Part shown: positions 22,019 through 30,891 of the stretch, piece after piece
Numbering within the stretch: position 1 is the first letter of the stretch
Layout: every line of letters starts with the position of its first letter
Origin: Erysipelotrichaceae bacterium
Lineage (GTDB): Bacteria > Bacillota_I > Bacilli_A > Erysipelotrichales > Erysipelotrichaceae
Assembly: GCA_017431225.1 (NCBI GenBank)
Contig: JAFRLM010000009.1
Location: 1-34,622, forward strand
Direction: 5' to 3'
Length of the DNA stretch: 34,622 nucleotides
The notes under the pieces: generated by a model
The model's input: the letters and a program-made list of their open reading frames with translations, nothing else
Told to the model about the DNA's origin: nothing
Databases searched by the model: none
Translations under genes and position numbers: made by a program

Positions 22019-23434
22019 TCAGGATCTGCTCGATTCTTCAGCACGGTGCTTTTTGTCGGTGACTGCGAAGAAGACCACGCCAAGCACTGTCCAGATCACA
22101 ACAGCCAGCAGTCCGAAGTTGCCCATATAACCGGGCATGAAAGGAGCGATACAGTTGACCATCATGACAGCACAGGTGAAAGCGCCGAAGCCGGCAATGA
22201 GATTGCCGTTTTTAACGTAGTAGGGACGCGGAAGATCCGGCTCCTCCTTACGGAGCTTTAAGAACGCCAGACAGGAGATCATCCAGCCGATGGTAAAGCC
22301 GAAGGAGCCGATGATGCCCAGGATATCAATAACACCGATCCCGAGCAGCGGTCCCAGCAGCATAATCACGGAGCAGAGGATGTTGGCGACATACGGCACA
22401 TTGCGCTCGTTGACTTTCGCGAACGCGGCAGGGATCAGCCTGTAACGCCCAAGACTCATCAGAAGCCGTCCGCCGGCAACATAGAAGCTGTTCCAGGTCG
22501 TGAAGAGACCTGCCAGAGCTCCCAGCATGGTGATCCAGTACATGGCTTGACCGAGAAATCCGGGATAGATCGTGGTCATGAGGTTGGAAAGCACCGGGAT
22601 CGGAAGAACGATCAGCTCCTGCCAGGGGATGGCTGCGGCGGAAGCGGTGATGATCAGCGCGTAGAATAGTCCGGCGACGATCAGGGTCAGCACAACGATC
22701 CGCCCGACTCTTTTCTTTTCGACTCCGCCCGCCTCTTCGATCGACTGCGGGATCGTATCAAATCCGGCATAGAACTGCGGCGTGAGCGCACAGACAGCGA
22801 TGATGCCGGTCAGAAAACTTGTGTGTGCCTTGCCTTCCATCGGTGTATAGAGCGGCAGCAGGTTCATTGCTTTCGCCTTGGTCGCACAGATCAGGATGGA
22901 AGCAGAAGCGGTAACGATCAGCAATAAGGTCAGCGAAGACTGGAAGCGCGCGATCGTATTGGTCCCCTTGCGGTTGATCAGAATGATGATGCAGGCCAGC
23001 AGGATGCCGACGATCACGGAGTAGAGATAGATATCGCTTCCGGCGATCGTATAGAGGATCGGACCTTTACGCAGGACCGGAATGATCCCGGCAAGAACTT
23101 CGGTGATCGAGATCGTTTCCAGCGGCAGGATCTCCAGATAGGACATCGTCAGGAACCATCCGGCGATAAAGGCGGCTTTTCTGCCGAAACTGCGCTGCGC
23201 ATAGGCAACGACGCCGCCGGCGACCGGAACAGCGGAAGCAAGCTCCGCGAAGACGAGCGCGATCGGTATGAACAGGACCATCGAGATCAGAAACGCCAGT
23301 GACGCGGCAACCGGTCCGCCTCCGTTTATGGAGAAGCGGTGTAGAGTGATCGACCAGCCGACACCGATGATCGCACCGAATCCCAGGGCGAAAAGATCAA
23401 ATGCGCTGAACCCTTCTTTTTTCTTATTGCTCAT
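22019..23434 (-). CDS. APC-superfamily amino acid permease (second)
   Basis: 471 residues, about 12 membrane segments. FSAFDLFALGFGAIIGVGWSITL (helix 1 with the G-x-G-x-G loop) and VPVAGGVVAYAQRSFGRKAAFIAGW identify the APC fold. The substrate is unknown. It is divergent from the TetR-type regulator at 23632, with a motif-rich spacer, so that regulator probably controls it. It is about as similar to the permease at 30872 as to other family members: both have the G-W-x-W/S after helix 1 and the A-S-E-M/I-E-E-A-G segment. Confidence 0.87.
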   Translation of the reverse strand: MSNKKKEGFSAFDLFALGFGAIIGVGWSITLHRFSINGGGPVAASLAFLISMVLFIPIALVFAELASAVPVAGGVVAYAQRSFGRKAAFIAGWFLTMSYLEILPLETISITEVLAGIIPVLRKGPILYTIAGSDIYLYSVIVGILLACIIILINRKGTNTIARFQSSLTLLLIVTASASILICATKAKAMNLLPLYTPMEGKAHTSFLTGIIAVCALTPQFYAGFDTIPQSIEEAGGVEKKRVGRIVVLTLIVAGLFYALIITASAAAIPWQELIVLPIPVLSNLMTTIYPGFLGQAMYWITMLGALAGLFTTWNSFYVAGGRLLMSLGRYRLIPAAFAKVNERNVPYVANILCSVIMLLGPLLGIGVIDILGIIGSFGFTIGWMISCLAFLKLRKEEPDLPRPYYVKNGNLIAGFGAFTCAVMMVNCIAPFMPGYMGNFGLLAVVIWTVLGVVFFAVTDKKHRAEESSRS

Positions 23435-23499
23435 ATTACAGAAACTCCGTTCTTTTCTGGCTTCAGTTTAATTTGGAGCCGGCCGGTCCTGTCTTTACT

Positions 23500-23527
23500 G
23501 AAGTTTACCGAGAATAAAGAAGTTTAC
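23500..23527. repeat. Direct repeat GAAGTTTAC
   Basis: GAAGTTTAC at 23500-23508 and 23519-23527 (19-bp period). The first copy also lies in an inverted repeat, CTTCAGT (23461-23467) with ACTGAAG (23498-23504). These lie in the spacer between the permease and the TetR gene and may be regulator sites. Confidence 0.4.
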
Positions 23528-23538
23528 AAAAGAACAAG

Positions 23539-23553
23539 ATTTGTCAAGCAAAT
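23539..23553. promoter_or_regulatory. 15-bp inverted-repeat motif, candidate TetR operator (first copy)
   Basis: ATTTGTCAAGCAAAT has arms ATTTG and CAAAT around TCAAG. A copy with one change is at 26632-26646, beside the other TetR gene. Confidence 0.55.
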
Positions 23554-23631
23554 AGAGAGCACAGGCATTTTATTCGACATTTAAATGACTTTGTGATATT
23601 TAAAAAGTGAGTCTTTGGGGGGAAATATCAT

Positions 23632-24267
23632 ATGGGGAACAGTAAAAAGATCCGTTCGAAAATCGCTTTCCGAAACGCTCTGCTGGAACTGCTGAAGACC
23701 AATCTGTTCGACAGTCTGACAGTCACGCAGATCTCAGACAAAGCCGGCTACTCCAAACAGTCTTTCTATATCTACTACGAGGATAAATACGACTTCTGCG
23801 ACAAGATCATCGACGAAGAGGTCGAAACGGTGAAAAATGTCGTGCAGGACGCGATCGTTTCCCGGGGCGGCCATCTGAAGACGGTGGAGGACATACGTTA
23901 TATGCGGACGCAGGTGTTTTCCCATATATACGACAATAAAGAACTGTATTATGCCTTTTTCAAACAGCCCTGTTTCTCCAATTTTGTCCGGAAATTCATG
24001 AACTATCTGCTGGAGGACGAGCAGCTGCCGATCTTCCTTTTCTCCTACAAGGATCACGAAAACGTCAATGTGATGTACCTGAATTATATCTGCAGCTACA
24101 TCCACATCGCGCATCTGAACTACTGGGTCGAGACGAATTTCCGCAGTTCCCCGGAAAAGATGGGCGAGACCTACTCACGGCTGATGGAAGATCTTGATTT
24201 CATCACCTTCGAGGACATCGGAACGACCTATATCAAGCAGAAGAATCTGTTTGATTACGATATCTGA
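23632..24267 (+). CDS. TetR/AcrR-family transcriptional regulator (first)
   Basis: 211 residues. The N-terminal helix-turn-helix reads FRNALLELLKTNLFDSLTVTQISDKAGYSKQSFYIYYEDKYDF, with the SKQSFYIYY recognition helix (residues about 43-60). The C-terminal ligand domain includes HIYDNKELYYAFF, closely matched by HIYENKDLYKALF in the TetR gene at 25921-26484, so the two are paralogues. The ribosome site is an unusual run of six G. It is divergent from the APC permease at 22019 and probably controls it, itself, or both. The effector is unknown. Confidence 0.85.
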   Translation: MGNSKKIRSKIAFRNALLELLKTNLFDSLTVTQISDKAGYSKQSFYIYYEDKYDFCDKIIDEEVETVKNVVQDAIVSRGGHLKTVEDIRYMRTQVFSHIYDNKELYYAFFKQPCFSNFVRKFMNYLLEDEQLPIFLFSYKDHENVNVMYLNYICSYIHIAHLNYWVETNFRSSPEKMGETYSRLMEDLDFITFEDIGTTYIKQKNLFDYDI

Positions 24268-24275
24268 CAAAAAGA

Positions 24276-24307
24276 AAAATCGCGACAGTGTCGCGATTTT
24301 TTTGTTC
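24276..24307. terminator. Bidirectional terminator between TetR and dipeptidase genes
   Basis: AAAATCGCGA...TCGCGATTTT with A-rich left and T-rich right flanks serves both converging genes. Confidence 0.85.
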
Positions 24308-24310
24308 AGG

Positions 24311-25792
24311 TCAGGCGTCGGAACGGGAGAAGGCGTTCTTCATGAGATTGGACGCTGTGGCAAGGACTTTGTCCAGTGTATCGTAGGTCATTTTCTTGAC
24401 TCTGTCAGCGATCTCCTGATTTGCCTTTTCAGCGAGGGATGTCTTTTCCGCTCTTTTTGCCTTAACGATCTCCTTTTCGTATTTCTTGATCAGCGCGTGT
24501 CCGCAGGTCTGAACGGCGTTCTGGTAGCGCTCGATATGAGAGATGCACTGCGGGTAATGGCTGTCCGCCAGGGCGCCGAGGTAACGGTTTGCCCAGTAGA
24601 AGTTTTCGGTCGTCGGCCGGGTCGTCGTATTGGCGAAATACTCCGGGGTCGAGTTGACCTGGGTAAAGAAGGGAACGAAGGCGTTGAACGGGTTGGAGCC
24701 AAAGCAGACCCATTCGATCGCGGCGATCTCTTTCGGGACATCGCTGCGGATCTGTGTCAGGGACAGGAAGTTGTTGCGGTTAATGCCGATCACGCGGTAT
24801 TTGCCGCTTTCGCTGGTATCGCCGTGGCGCAGATACGGATCGTATTTTGTGCCCTGATAATGATTGGAAAGGACATATTTGATGTCTTCGACAGTGATCT
24901 TTCTCTCCGGCAGCAGGCACCAGGGCAGATCGTTGCTTTCGGGGGTGTATTCCGGATCCGGGCTGTCCCAGTCGATCGTGCGCGGGTTGAAATAGCGTTC
25001 GATCGCCCAGGCTCTCGGTGTGTTGTAGACGTGGTCGGAATCGCTGTGGGAGCCGAAGGCATAGCGGGGATTGAACGCGCCGTCGAGATTCAGATCCAGA
25101 TGGTTCGTGGAAATGAATTCCCTGAGGTCGGCGGAGCACATGTGTTCCTTCTGCTCGCCGAAGGCGTCTTCCAGATCGAAATCATCGATACCGAGCTGGT
25201 TCGGCATAACGACGTATGCCTCGTCCGGAACTCTTTTGGCGATCCAGTGATGACCGCCGATGGTTTCGAGCCACCAGACTTCGTCTCCGTCCTGGAAGGC
25301 GATGCCGTTCATCTCATAGGTTCCGTATTTTTCAAGAAGTGAACCGAGACGCTTTACGCCGTCACGGGCGCTTTTAATATAGGGAAGAGTGATGCTGACG
25401 AGATCTTCCTCACCGATCCCGCCGATGACTTCATCCTGTCCGTCCTTTGCAGCTTTGTAGACGACTAAGGGGTCACCGGACAGAACGCGTTCGTTGGAAG
25501 TGATCGTTTCGGTCGTGGTCATCGCGACATTCAGCTCATTGACGCCTGCTGCTGCCCAGATGCCTTCTGAGGGGTCGGCGTTCGGCATGGCTGTGTATCG
25601 GTATGCTTTCTTTGGAAGCGGGATCGTTACATGGGAAATGACCGAATGATAGATCTCCGGCTGGTCTTTCGGCTCGACGACGATGAATTTCTTCGCGCCG
25701 AACATTCCGGAAGGCGAATCTTCATTGCGGGCGGCAAAGGTGGAACCGTCATAGGTTGCTTTCTTGCCGGCTAAAACTGTTGTACAAGGCAT
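24311..25792 (-). CDS. C69-family dipeptidase (PepD-like Ntn hydrolase)
   Basis: 493 residues. The N-terminus MPCTTVLAGKKATYDGSTFAARNEDS places Cys3 as the nucleophile freed by trimming of the first residues, as in the C69 family, and the R-N-E-D after it is conserved. WWLETIGGHHWIAKRVPDEAYVVMPNQ is another family hallmark. The enzyme cleaves dipeptides, probably in the cytoplasm since no signal peptide is visible. AGAGGAGAT precedes the ATG. It lies between two TetR genes and ahead of gamma-glutamyltransferase; release of amino acids from dipeptides such as Cys-Gly would fit, but this is inference. Confidence 0.93.
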   Translation of the reverse strand: MPCTTVLAGKKATYDGSTFAARNEDSPSGMFGAKKFIVVEPKDQPEIYHSVISHVTIPLPKKAYRYTAMPNADPSEGIWAAAGVNELNVAMTTTETITSNERVLSGDPLVVYKAAKDGQDEVIGGIGEEDLVSITLPYIKSARDGVKRLGSLLEKYGTYEMNGIAFQDGDEVWWLETIGGHHWIAKRVPDEAYVVMPNQLGIDDFDLEDAFGEQKEHMCSADLREFISTNHLDLNLDGAFNPRYAFGSHSDSDHVYNTPRAWAIERYFNPRTIDWDSPDPEYTPESNDLPWCLLPERKITVEDIKYVLSNHYQGTKYDPYLRHGDTSESGKYRVIGINRNNFLSLTQIRSDVPKEIAAIEWVCFGSNPFNAFVPFFTQVNSTPEYFANTTTRPTTENFYWANRYLGALADSHYPQCISHIERYQNAVQTCGHALIKKYEKEIVKAKRAEKTSLAEKANQEIADRVKKMTYDTLDKVLATASNLMKNAFSRSDA

Positions 25793-25900
25793 AAACAGAT
25801 CTCCTCTCTTTGGTGTAAATCTTAACAGAAAACGGAATAAACGGTGAAAAAACTCTTCATCGGAACGATTCTTTCTATCCTTATATATATAAGTATGTAA

Positions 25901-25925
25901 AAGCTCCGTATCACGGAGCTTCAGT
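25901..25925 (-). terminator. Terminator of the second TetR gene
   Basis: AAGCTCCGT (25901-25909) with ACGGAGCTT (25913-25921); on the minus strand it is followed by TTTTAC. It overlaps the stop codon. Confidence 0.75.
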
Positions 25926-26484
25926 TTTCTTCATCGATGCAGAAAGTATAGGAGTACATTTCGGCGATGCGCTTGGGCGAGGAGGAGAAATTCTCCCGGA
26001 TCCAGTAGTAGATCGTGCCTGAGAAAATATGTGCCATCGACGAGTTGAAATAATCGAAATAACGGACATCACAGCGGGGAAACAGTTCATAGGGGACTTC
26101 CAGCCGGTCGATATAATCCTGCAGATGCCGCGGATACAGCGCGAAGCAGGGATATGTAAACAGGGCTTTGTAAAGGTCCTTGTTTTCATAGATATGCATG
26201 AAACGCATCTCATTGAAAGCGAGGATATCCCTGTTGCCCCAGGTATAGGAATGCTCGTTCTTATAACGCGTGATCACATTGTCCAGGTCATTTAAAGCGT
26301 CGCTCATGATCTGGTCAACGAGATCCGCTTTCCCGGAATAATGCTTGTAAAAAGTCGGCTTTGAATAATTGGATGATTCAAGGATCTCGCTTACCGCGAT
26401 CTCCTCATAATCCTTGACTGCAAGCAGACGGATAAAGGCATCACGGATTGCGTGTTTGGTACGGATAACGCGACGATCTGACAT
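25921..26484 (-). CDS. TetR/AcrR-family transcriptional regulator (second)
   Basis: 187 residues. The helix-turn-helix is AIRDAFIRLLAVKDYEEIAVSEILESSNYSKPTFYKHYSGKADLVD. The ligand domain resembles the regulator at 23632 (HIYENKDLYKALFTYPCF versus HIYDNKELYYAFFKQPCF; both end near NF-S-S-P-K/E). As there, the ribosome site is a run of six G. A TATAAT on the minus strand lies about 30 bp upstream. It is divergent from the gamma-glutamyltransferase gene at 26729 and probably regulates it. Confidence 0.85.
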   Translation of the reverse strand: MSDRRVIRTKHAIRDAFIRLLAVKDYEEIAVSEILESSNYSKPTFYKHYSGKADLVDQIMSDALNDLDNVITRYKNEHSYTWGNRDILAFNEMRFMHIYENKDLYKALFTYPCFALYPRHLQDYIDRLEVPYELFPRCDVRYFDYFNSSMAHIFSGTIYYWIRENFSSSPKRIAEMYSYTFCIDEEN

Positions 26485-26631
26485 ATTCTCGCCCCCCTAA
26501 AAAAATTATACATTATCCGAAATGGGCTAAAAGCTTACTTTTCAACGCATAAAGTTAAATAATTATACAAAAAAACGGAATCAGGCAAATTTATGGTAAC
26601 AGATTTTACATTCCGAACACTTTTTTAAAGA

Positions 26632-26662
26632 ATTTGTCAATCAAATCCTCTTTGTCAATTGT
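26632..26662. promoter_or_regulatory. Candidate TetR operators upstream of gamma-glutamyltransferase
   Basis: ATTTGTCAATCAAAT at 26632-26646 matches the motif at 23539-23553 in 14 of 15 positions. A second TTTGTCAATTG follows at 26651-26661. Both lie between the divergent regulator and the transferase gene; a weak promoter (TTGTGA 26659-26664, TAACAT 26681-26686) overlaps or follows them. Confidence 0.55.
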
Positions 26663-26728
26663 GAATTACCGCTGCCCATATAACATTTAATCAAGGATAA
26701 ACCATATGAAAGGAGATAATTTGTTTTT

Positions 26729-28384
26729 ATGGTGAATTTTGATCATTATGCCTATCACTACCCGTCACGCAGAAGAGCTGTCTATGCGAAAAAAGGCATG
26801 GTAGCTTCCTCTCATCCGAAAGCATCCGAAGCCGGTCTGAGAATGCTGGAAAAAGGCGGTAATGCTATTGATGCATGTGTGGCAATGGCCATCATGCTTC
26901 CGTTAGTCGAGCCGGCTGCTACGACCTACGGCAGCGATAACTTCGCTATCGTCTGGGCAAAAGACAAACTTCACGGCATGTCCTCTTCCGGTTGGTCGCC
27001 GAAGGGATTGACTCCGGAATACTGCGCAGGCAAGGGCTACAAAGTAAAGATCCCGATGGGCGGCTGGGACTGTACAACGCTTCCTGGCTGTGTTGCCGGC
27101 TGGATCAAACTTCTGAAAGAGTTCGGTACAATGACTCTCGCAGAAGTAGCTGCTCCGGCGATCGAAGTCGCGGAAGAAGGCTACCCGATCACTCCTTACG
27201 TTCAGGGTTCGTTCGCTTGGCGTAAAGACTGGCTCGAAGCGAACCTGACTCCGGAACTGGCTAAGAATTTCGAAGCTGAATACTTCCCGAATCCGGGCGG
27301 AACCGCACCGGAACCGGGCCAGGTCGTTAAGCATCCGAATATGGCCAGATTCTTAAAAGAGATCGTTGAAACAAACGGCGATTCGCTCTACAAGGGCGGC
27401 AAGATCGCGCAGGCGATCGTCCGCGAATCCAAAGCTACCGGCGGTCTGTGGGAAATGGAAGACCTTGAAGGCTTTGAACCCGTTATGCACGATCCGTTAA
27501 GAGCTGAATATCATGGCTACGAGATCTGCGAACTTCCGCCGAACGGCCAAGGTATCACCGCTCTGATCGCTGCCAACATCCTCAACAAATATGAATTCCA
27601 TCCGGCAGCTTATGAAGATGTACGTACAAAGCATCTCCAGATGGAAGCTATCAAGCTCGCGTTCGCCGATGCAAAGGCATATGTCGCTGACCCGGACTAC
27701 ATGACAAAGGTCACCTGCGACATGCTGCTCGATCCGAAGTATACCGAGATCAGAAGAAACCTGATCGATGAAAACAAGGCTCAGGACTTCAAAGCCGGTC
27801 AGCCGGATGCCTGCGATACCTGCTACTTCTGCGCAGCTGATACCAAGGGCAACATGATCTCCATGATCCAGTCCTGCTACAACTGCTACGGTTCCGGTGT
27901 TACCATTCCTGAATACGGTCTCACCCTCCAGTCCCGTGCCTGCACATTCGAAATGACCGAAGGTCATCCGAACCAGGTCGGCGGCCATAAGCGTCCTTAT
28001 CAGACCATCATCCCGGCCTTCCTGATGAAGGATGGCAGACCGGTTGGTCCGTTCGGCATCATGGGCGGTTACAACCAGCCGCAGGCGCACATCCAGGTCG
28101 CGATGAACATGATCGACTTCAAGATGAACCCTCAGGCAGCCTTAGACGCTCCGCGTTTCTGCTGGACTTCCGGCAAGAACTTCGATATTGAGTCCGGCTT
28201 CAAACAGTCCACCCTCGATGGTCTGCAGTTCAAGGGTCATGCCCTGACTGTTAAGGAACCGTTCGGCGGCGGCTACTGTGACAGACCGTTCGGACGTGGT
28301 CAGGTAATCATCCTCGACGAAGAACAGAATACGCTGATCGGCGGTTCTGATCCGCGTGGCGACGGCTGTGTCATCGGCCTGTAA
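26729..28384 (+). CDS. Gamma-glutamyltransferase family protein (YwrD-like, first copy)
   Basis: 551 residues, no signal peptide. KKGMVASSHPKASEAGLRMLEKGGNAIDA is the family's opening motif. Thr364 in ACDTCYFCAADTKGN aligns with the autocatalytic nucleophile Thr (E. coli T-T-H-Y-S-V-V-D), with Cys in place of the second Thr. PPNGQGI and GGYNQPQAHIQV are as in the YwrD subgroup, and the usual G-I-G-G-G is TYGSDNF. Such enzymes self-cleave and then split or transfer the gamma-glutamyl group of glutathione or related compounds. AAGGAG is 13 bp from the ATG, a long gap. A homologue is at 33630. The next gene is an SLC13/DASS transporter. Confidence 0.9.
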   Translation: MVNFDHYAYHYPSRRRAVYAKKGMVASSHPKASEAGLRMLEKGGNAIDACVAMAIMLPLVEPAATTYGSDNFAIVWAKDKLHGMSSSGWSPKGLTPEYCAGKGYKVKIPMGGWDCTTLPGCVAGWIKLLKEFGTMTLAEVAAPAIEVAEEGYPITPYVQGSFAWRKDWLEANLTPELAKNFEAEYFPNPGGTAPEPGQVVKHPNMARFLKEIVETNGDSLYKGGKIAQAIVRESKATGGLWEMEDLEGFEPVMHDPLRAEYHGYEICELPPNGQGITALIAANILNKYEFHPAAYEDVRTKHLQMEAIKLAFADAKAYVADPDYMTKVTCDMLLDPKYTEIRRNLIDENKAQDFKAGQPDACDTCYFCAADTKGNMISMIQSCYNCYGSGVTIPEYGLTLQSRACTFEMTEGHPNQVGGHKRPYQTIIPAFLMKDGRPVGPFGIMGGYNQPQAHIQVAMNMIDFKMNPQAALDAPRFCWTSGKNFDIESGFKQSTLDGLQFKGHALTVKEPFGGGYCDRPFGRGQVIILDEEQNTLIGGSDPRGDGCVIGL

Positions 28385-28430
28385 GCCTTCTGATCTCTTA
28401 CTGATCTGATACGCAAAACAAATGAATAAA

Positions 28431-28460
28431 GTTCGGGAGATCCTTTCCGGTCTCCCGAAC
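28431..28460 (+). other. Stem-loop between transferase and SLC13 genes
   Basis: GTTCGGGAGA (28431-28440) pairs with TCTCCCGAAC (28451-28460). There is no T-run, so it is more likely a stability or processing element within the transcript than a full terminator. Confidence 0.5.
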
Positions 28461-28485
28461 TGCTTAAGTTACAAAGGGGAGAAAA

Positions 28486-29898
28486 ATGTCTGCCAAAAAG
28501 AATAATAAGACGGTAAAGTACGTCGTTGAAGTGCTTGCCATTCTAGTAGGCGCTTTTATCGCTCTGGGTATCAAGCCGACTGAAGCATTGTCTGCAGAGG
28601 CTTTGCGTACACTGGGCATCTTCATCTGGGGCGTTGTCAACCTCGTCCTGAACCTGGTTGATCCTTATGTCACTACGCTAGCCATGGGCGCACTGTGGTA
28701 CGCTACAAAATGTGTTCCCTTCGGCACAGCGTTCTCCGGCTTCTCCGGAACGACTTTCTGGCTGATCGTCGGTGTCATGGGCATCGGCGCGGCTGTCCGT
28801 AATTCCGGTCTTCTGAAGCGTCTTTCCCTGTACTCCATGAAGTGGTTCAAACCGACTTACACCGGGCAGGTCCTCGCGATCATCGTCATGGGTATCATCA
28901 TTGCCCCGTTCATCCCGAGTACTTCCGCGAAAGTCGCGATCATGGGTGCTCTGGTATTAGGTATTTCCGATGAGCTTGGCCTGCCGAAGAGAGGCCCCGG
29001 CCGTTTCGGTCTGTTAATGGCTCTGTGGATCGGCTTCAACTTCACCGGCAACCTGTATGTCAACGCTTCCTTCCAGGGCTATACAGTCCTTGGTCTTCTG
29101 CCGGAAGCAACACAGGCGGAATATACCTGGATCACCTGGTTCCTGCGCAGCCTTCCGTGGGCAGCTGTCGTTATCGTCGGCTTCTACTTCTGGATCCGTT
29201 ACGCATATAAAGAACCCAATTCCAAAGAGATCTCCAAGGAATACATCGATGAACAGTTCCGTCAGATCGGCGGTCTGTCCAAAGACGAAAAGATCACTGC
29301 CGCTGTTGCAGTTATCTGTCTGATCCTCTTCATCTTCGAAAAGAAGACCGGTATCGGTTCTGTCGTCGTCTGTGTCATGGCTATGGTCGTCCTGACTTTC
29401 GCAGGTGTTATCGGCAAGAAGGAATTCGTCAATAACACTCTTTGGCCTCTGGTCGTCTTCATCGGTATGACTTTAGGTTTCGGTTCCGTATTCAAGGCTG
29501 TCGGCATTAGTGACTGGCTCGTTTCCGTTCTTGAACCGATCGCCCGCAGCGTATCCAATCCGTTCCTGTTCGTCACTGCTCTGTGTGTCCTTACTTACAT
29601 TGTCCGTATCTTCGTCGCGCAGACCGCTTCCAACACCCTGATGGTTGCGATCCTTTACCCGTTGGCGGTCAATCTTGGTATGGATCCGTGGGTCGCATGT
29701 GTCGTTATCTATGGTTCTTCCGTTATCTTCTATCCGACCTACACGCATTCCAACATCCTGATCTCTTTAGGTGCTGTTGGCGGCGAGGAAAACATCGACG
29801 AAAAGTACATGCTGATGGCAGACGTCGTCTACATGATCCTCAACTGGCTTGGTTTCATGGTCTCCGTACCGATCTGGAAAGCCATGGGCATGCTGTGA
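28486..29898 (+). CDS. SLC13/DASS-family sodium:anion symporter
   Basis: 470 residues, about 11-12 membrane segments. The SNT/S-type motifs of the family are visible as IAPFIPSTSAKVAIMGALVLGI near residue 145 and VAQTASNTLMVAILYPLAVNLG near residue 385. Such carriers move di- or tricarboxylates or sulfate with Na+. GGGGAG precedes the ATG. It lies 101 bp after the gamma-glutamyltransferase gene with only a stem-loop between, so the two are likely co-transcribed, and a gamma-glutamyl or dicarboxylate cargo such as glutamate-like anions is a reasonable guess, not shown. Confidence 0.85.
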   Translation: MSAKKNNKTVKYVVEVLAILVGAFIALGIKPTEALSAEALRTLGIFIWGVVNLVLNLVDPYVTTLAMGALWYATKCVPFGTAFSGFSGTTFWLIVGVMGIGAAVRNSGLLKRLSLYSMKWFKPTYTGQVLAIIVMGIIIAPFIPSTSAKVAIMGALVLGISDELGLPKRGPGRFGLLMALWIGFNFTGNLYVNASFQGYTVLGLLPEATQAEYTWITWFLRSLPWAAVVIVGFYFWIRYAYKEPNSKEISKEYIDEQFRQIGGLSKDEKITAAVAVICLILFIFEKKTGIGSVVVCVMAMVVLTFAGVIGKKEFVNNTLWPLVVFIGMTLGFGSVFKAVGISDWLVSVLEPIARSVSNPFLFVTALCVLTYIVRIFVAQTASNTLMVAILYPLAVNLGMDPWVACVVIYGSSVIFYPTYTHSNILISLGAVGGEENIDEKYMLMADVVYMILNWLGFMVSVPIWKAMGML

Positions 29899-29956
29899 TC
29901 GTCCTCCCTTTATAAATAGTTTCTGCCTTTCTAAACTGTACAAAATATCATTTCAA

Positions 29957-29987
29957 AAAGAGCCGTCCGGGCGGCGGCTCTTTCTTC
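29957..29987 (+). terminator. Intrinsic terminator after the SLC13 gene
   Basis: AAAGAGCCG (29957-29965) with CGGCTCTTT (29975-29983), then CTTC. It separates the transferase/SLC13 unit from the next operon, unless read through. Confidence 0.75.
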
Positions 29988-30003
29988 AATTCTAAGGATT
30001 CCT

Positions 30004-30891
30004 ATGGGTACGATTTTAGTCATACTTTCTGCATTATGCTTCGGCACGGCCGGCACCTGGATCGCCCTGATCGGCGACACGGAACTCGGGACAGCGATAC
30101 TGACAGCGACGAGACTTCTCTTCATGGCGCTACTGAGTTATCTGTTCTGCCGGATCCGGAAGATCAGTCTGAAAACAGACCGTAAAGAGTTCCTGCATTT
30201 TCTCGTTTTTGGTTGTTTTGGCCAGGGATTGACGCTGCTTCTTTATGATTATGCGGCAAGAGAGATGTCTGTCGGCGCGACCGCGCTGTGCCATTTTACC
30301 TATCCCCTGCTGGTCGCTCTCGCCTCTTCGGCGATCGACCGCGAAAAGATCGGGAAAATGAAGATCATTGCTGCTGTGCTGATGCTGGGCGGACTGAGCC
30401 TTACCGCACAGGGCGGAGCAGTTACTGTAAAAGGCGTTGCCTATGCGTTTGCCTCGGCTGTTACCTTCGCGTCCTATGTTTATGCCCTGGATCATACGCT
30501 TCTGCGTGATACAGAACCGCTGAAGCTGACATTCTACAATGCACTTCTTTCGGCGATACTGATGATCCTCTTCAGTGCTCTGACCCGTTCCCTGGTCATT
30601 CCCCGGCAGACAAATGTCTACGGCTTTATGTTCTGCGGAGCGGTAGCGGGTGTTTTGGGAAATGTCTTCCTGACGACCGGTATCCGTTATACCGGTGCGA
30701 CAAAAGCGGCGTTTCTGAGCATACTGGAACCGGCTTCGGCTTTCGTGTGGGATGTTGTGATCTTCGGGACCCGTCTCGGGATCGTAGCTGTCATTGGGAT
30801 CCTTATGACTTTCCTGTCTTTTTTCGCTGTCCTGATGGATCGCCCATCAGGAAAAACTGGAGATATTGCATATGAGCGAGAAGAAACCTGA
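30004..30891 (+). CDS. DMT-superfamily EamA-type transporter
   Basis: 295 residues, ten membrane segments in two EamA halves (ILSALCFGTAGTWIAL... and VKGVAYAFASAVTFASYVYALDHTLL). YTGATKAAFLSILEPASAFVWDVVIFG is the family's late motif. These proteins mostly export amino acids or metabolites. AAGGA lies 5 bp before the ATG. Its last 20 bp overlap the start of the APC permease gene, so the two are in one operon. Confidence 0.87.
   Translation: MGTILVILSALCFGTAGTWIALIGDTELGTAILTATRLLFMALLSYLFCRIRKISLKTDRKEFLHFLVFGCFGQGLTLLLYDYAAREMSVGATALCHFTYPLLVALASSAIDREKIGKMKIIAAVLMLGGLSLTAQGGAVTVKGVAYAFASAVTFASYVYALDHTLLRDTEPLKLTFYNALLSAILMILFSALTRSLVIPRQTNVYGFMFCGAVAGVLGNVFLTTGIRYTGATKAAFLSILEPASAFVWDVVIFGTRLGIVAVIGILMTFLSFFAVLMDRPSGKTGDIAYEREET

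Noticed and set aside
24194..25342. A 382-codon open frame on the plus strand opposite the C69 dipeptidase gene
   Set aside because: No ribosome site or recognisable domain; the dipeptidase on the other strand is complete with its catalytic Cys.
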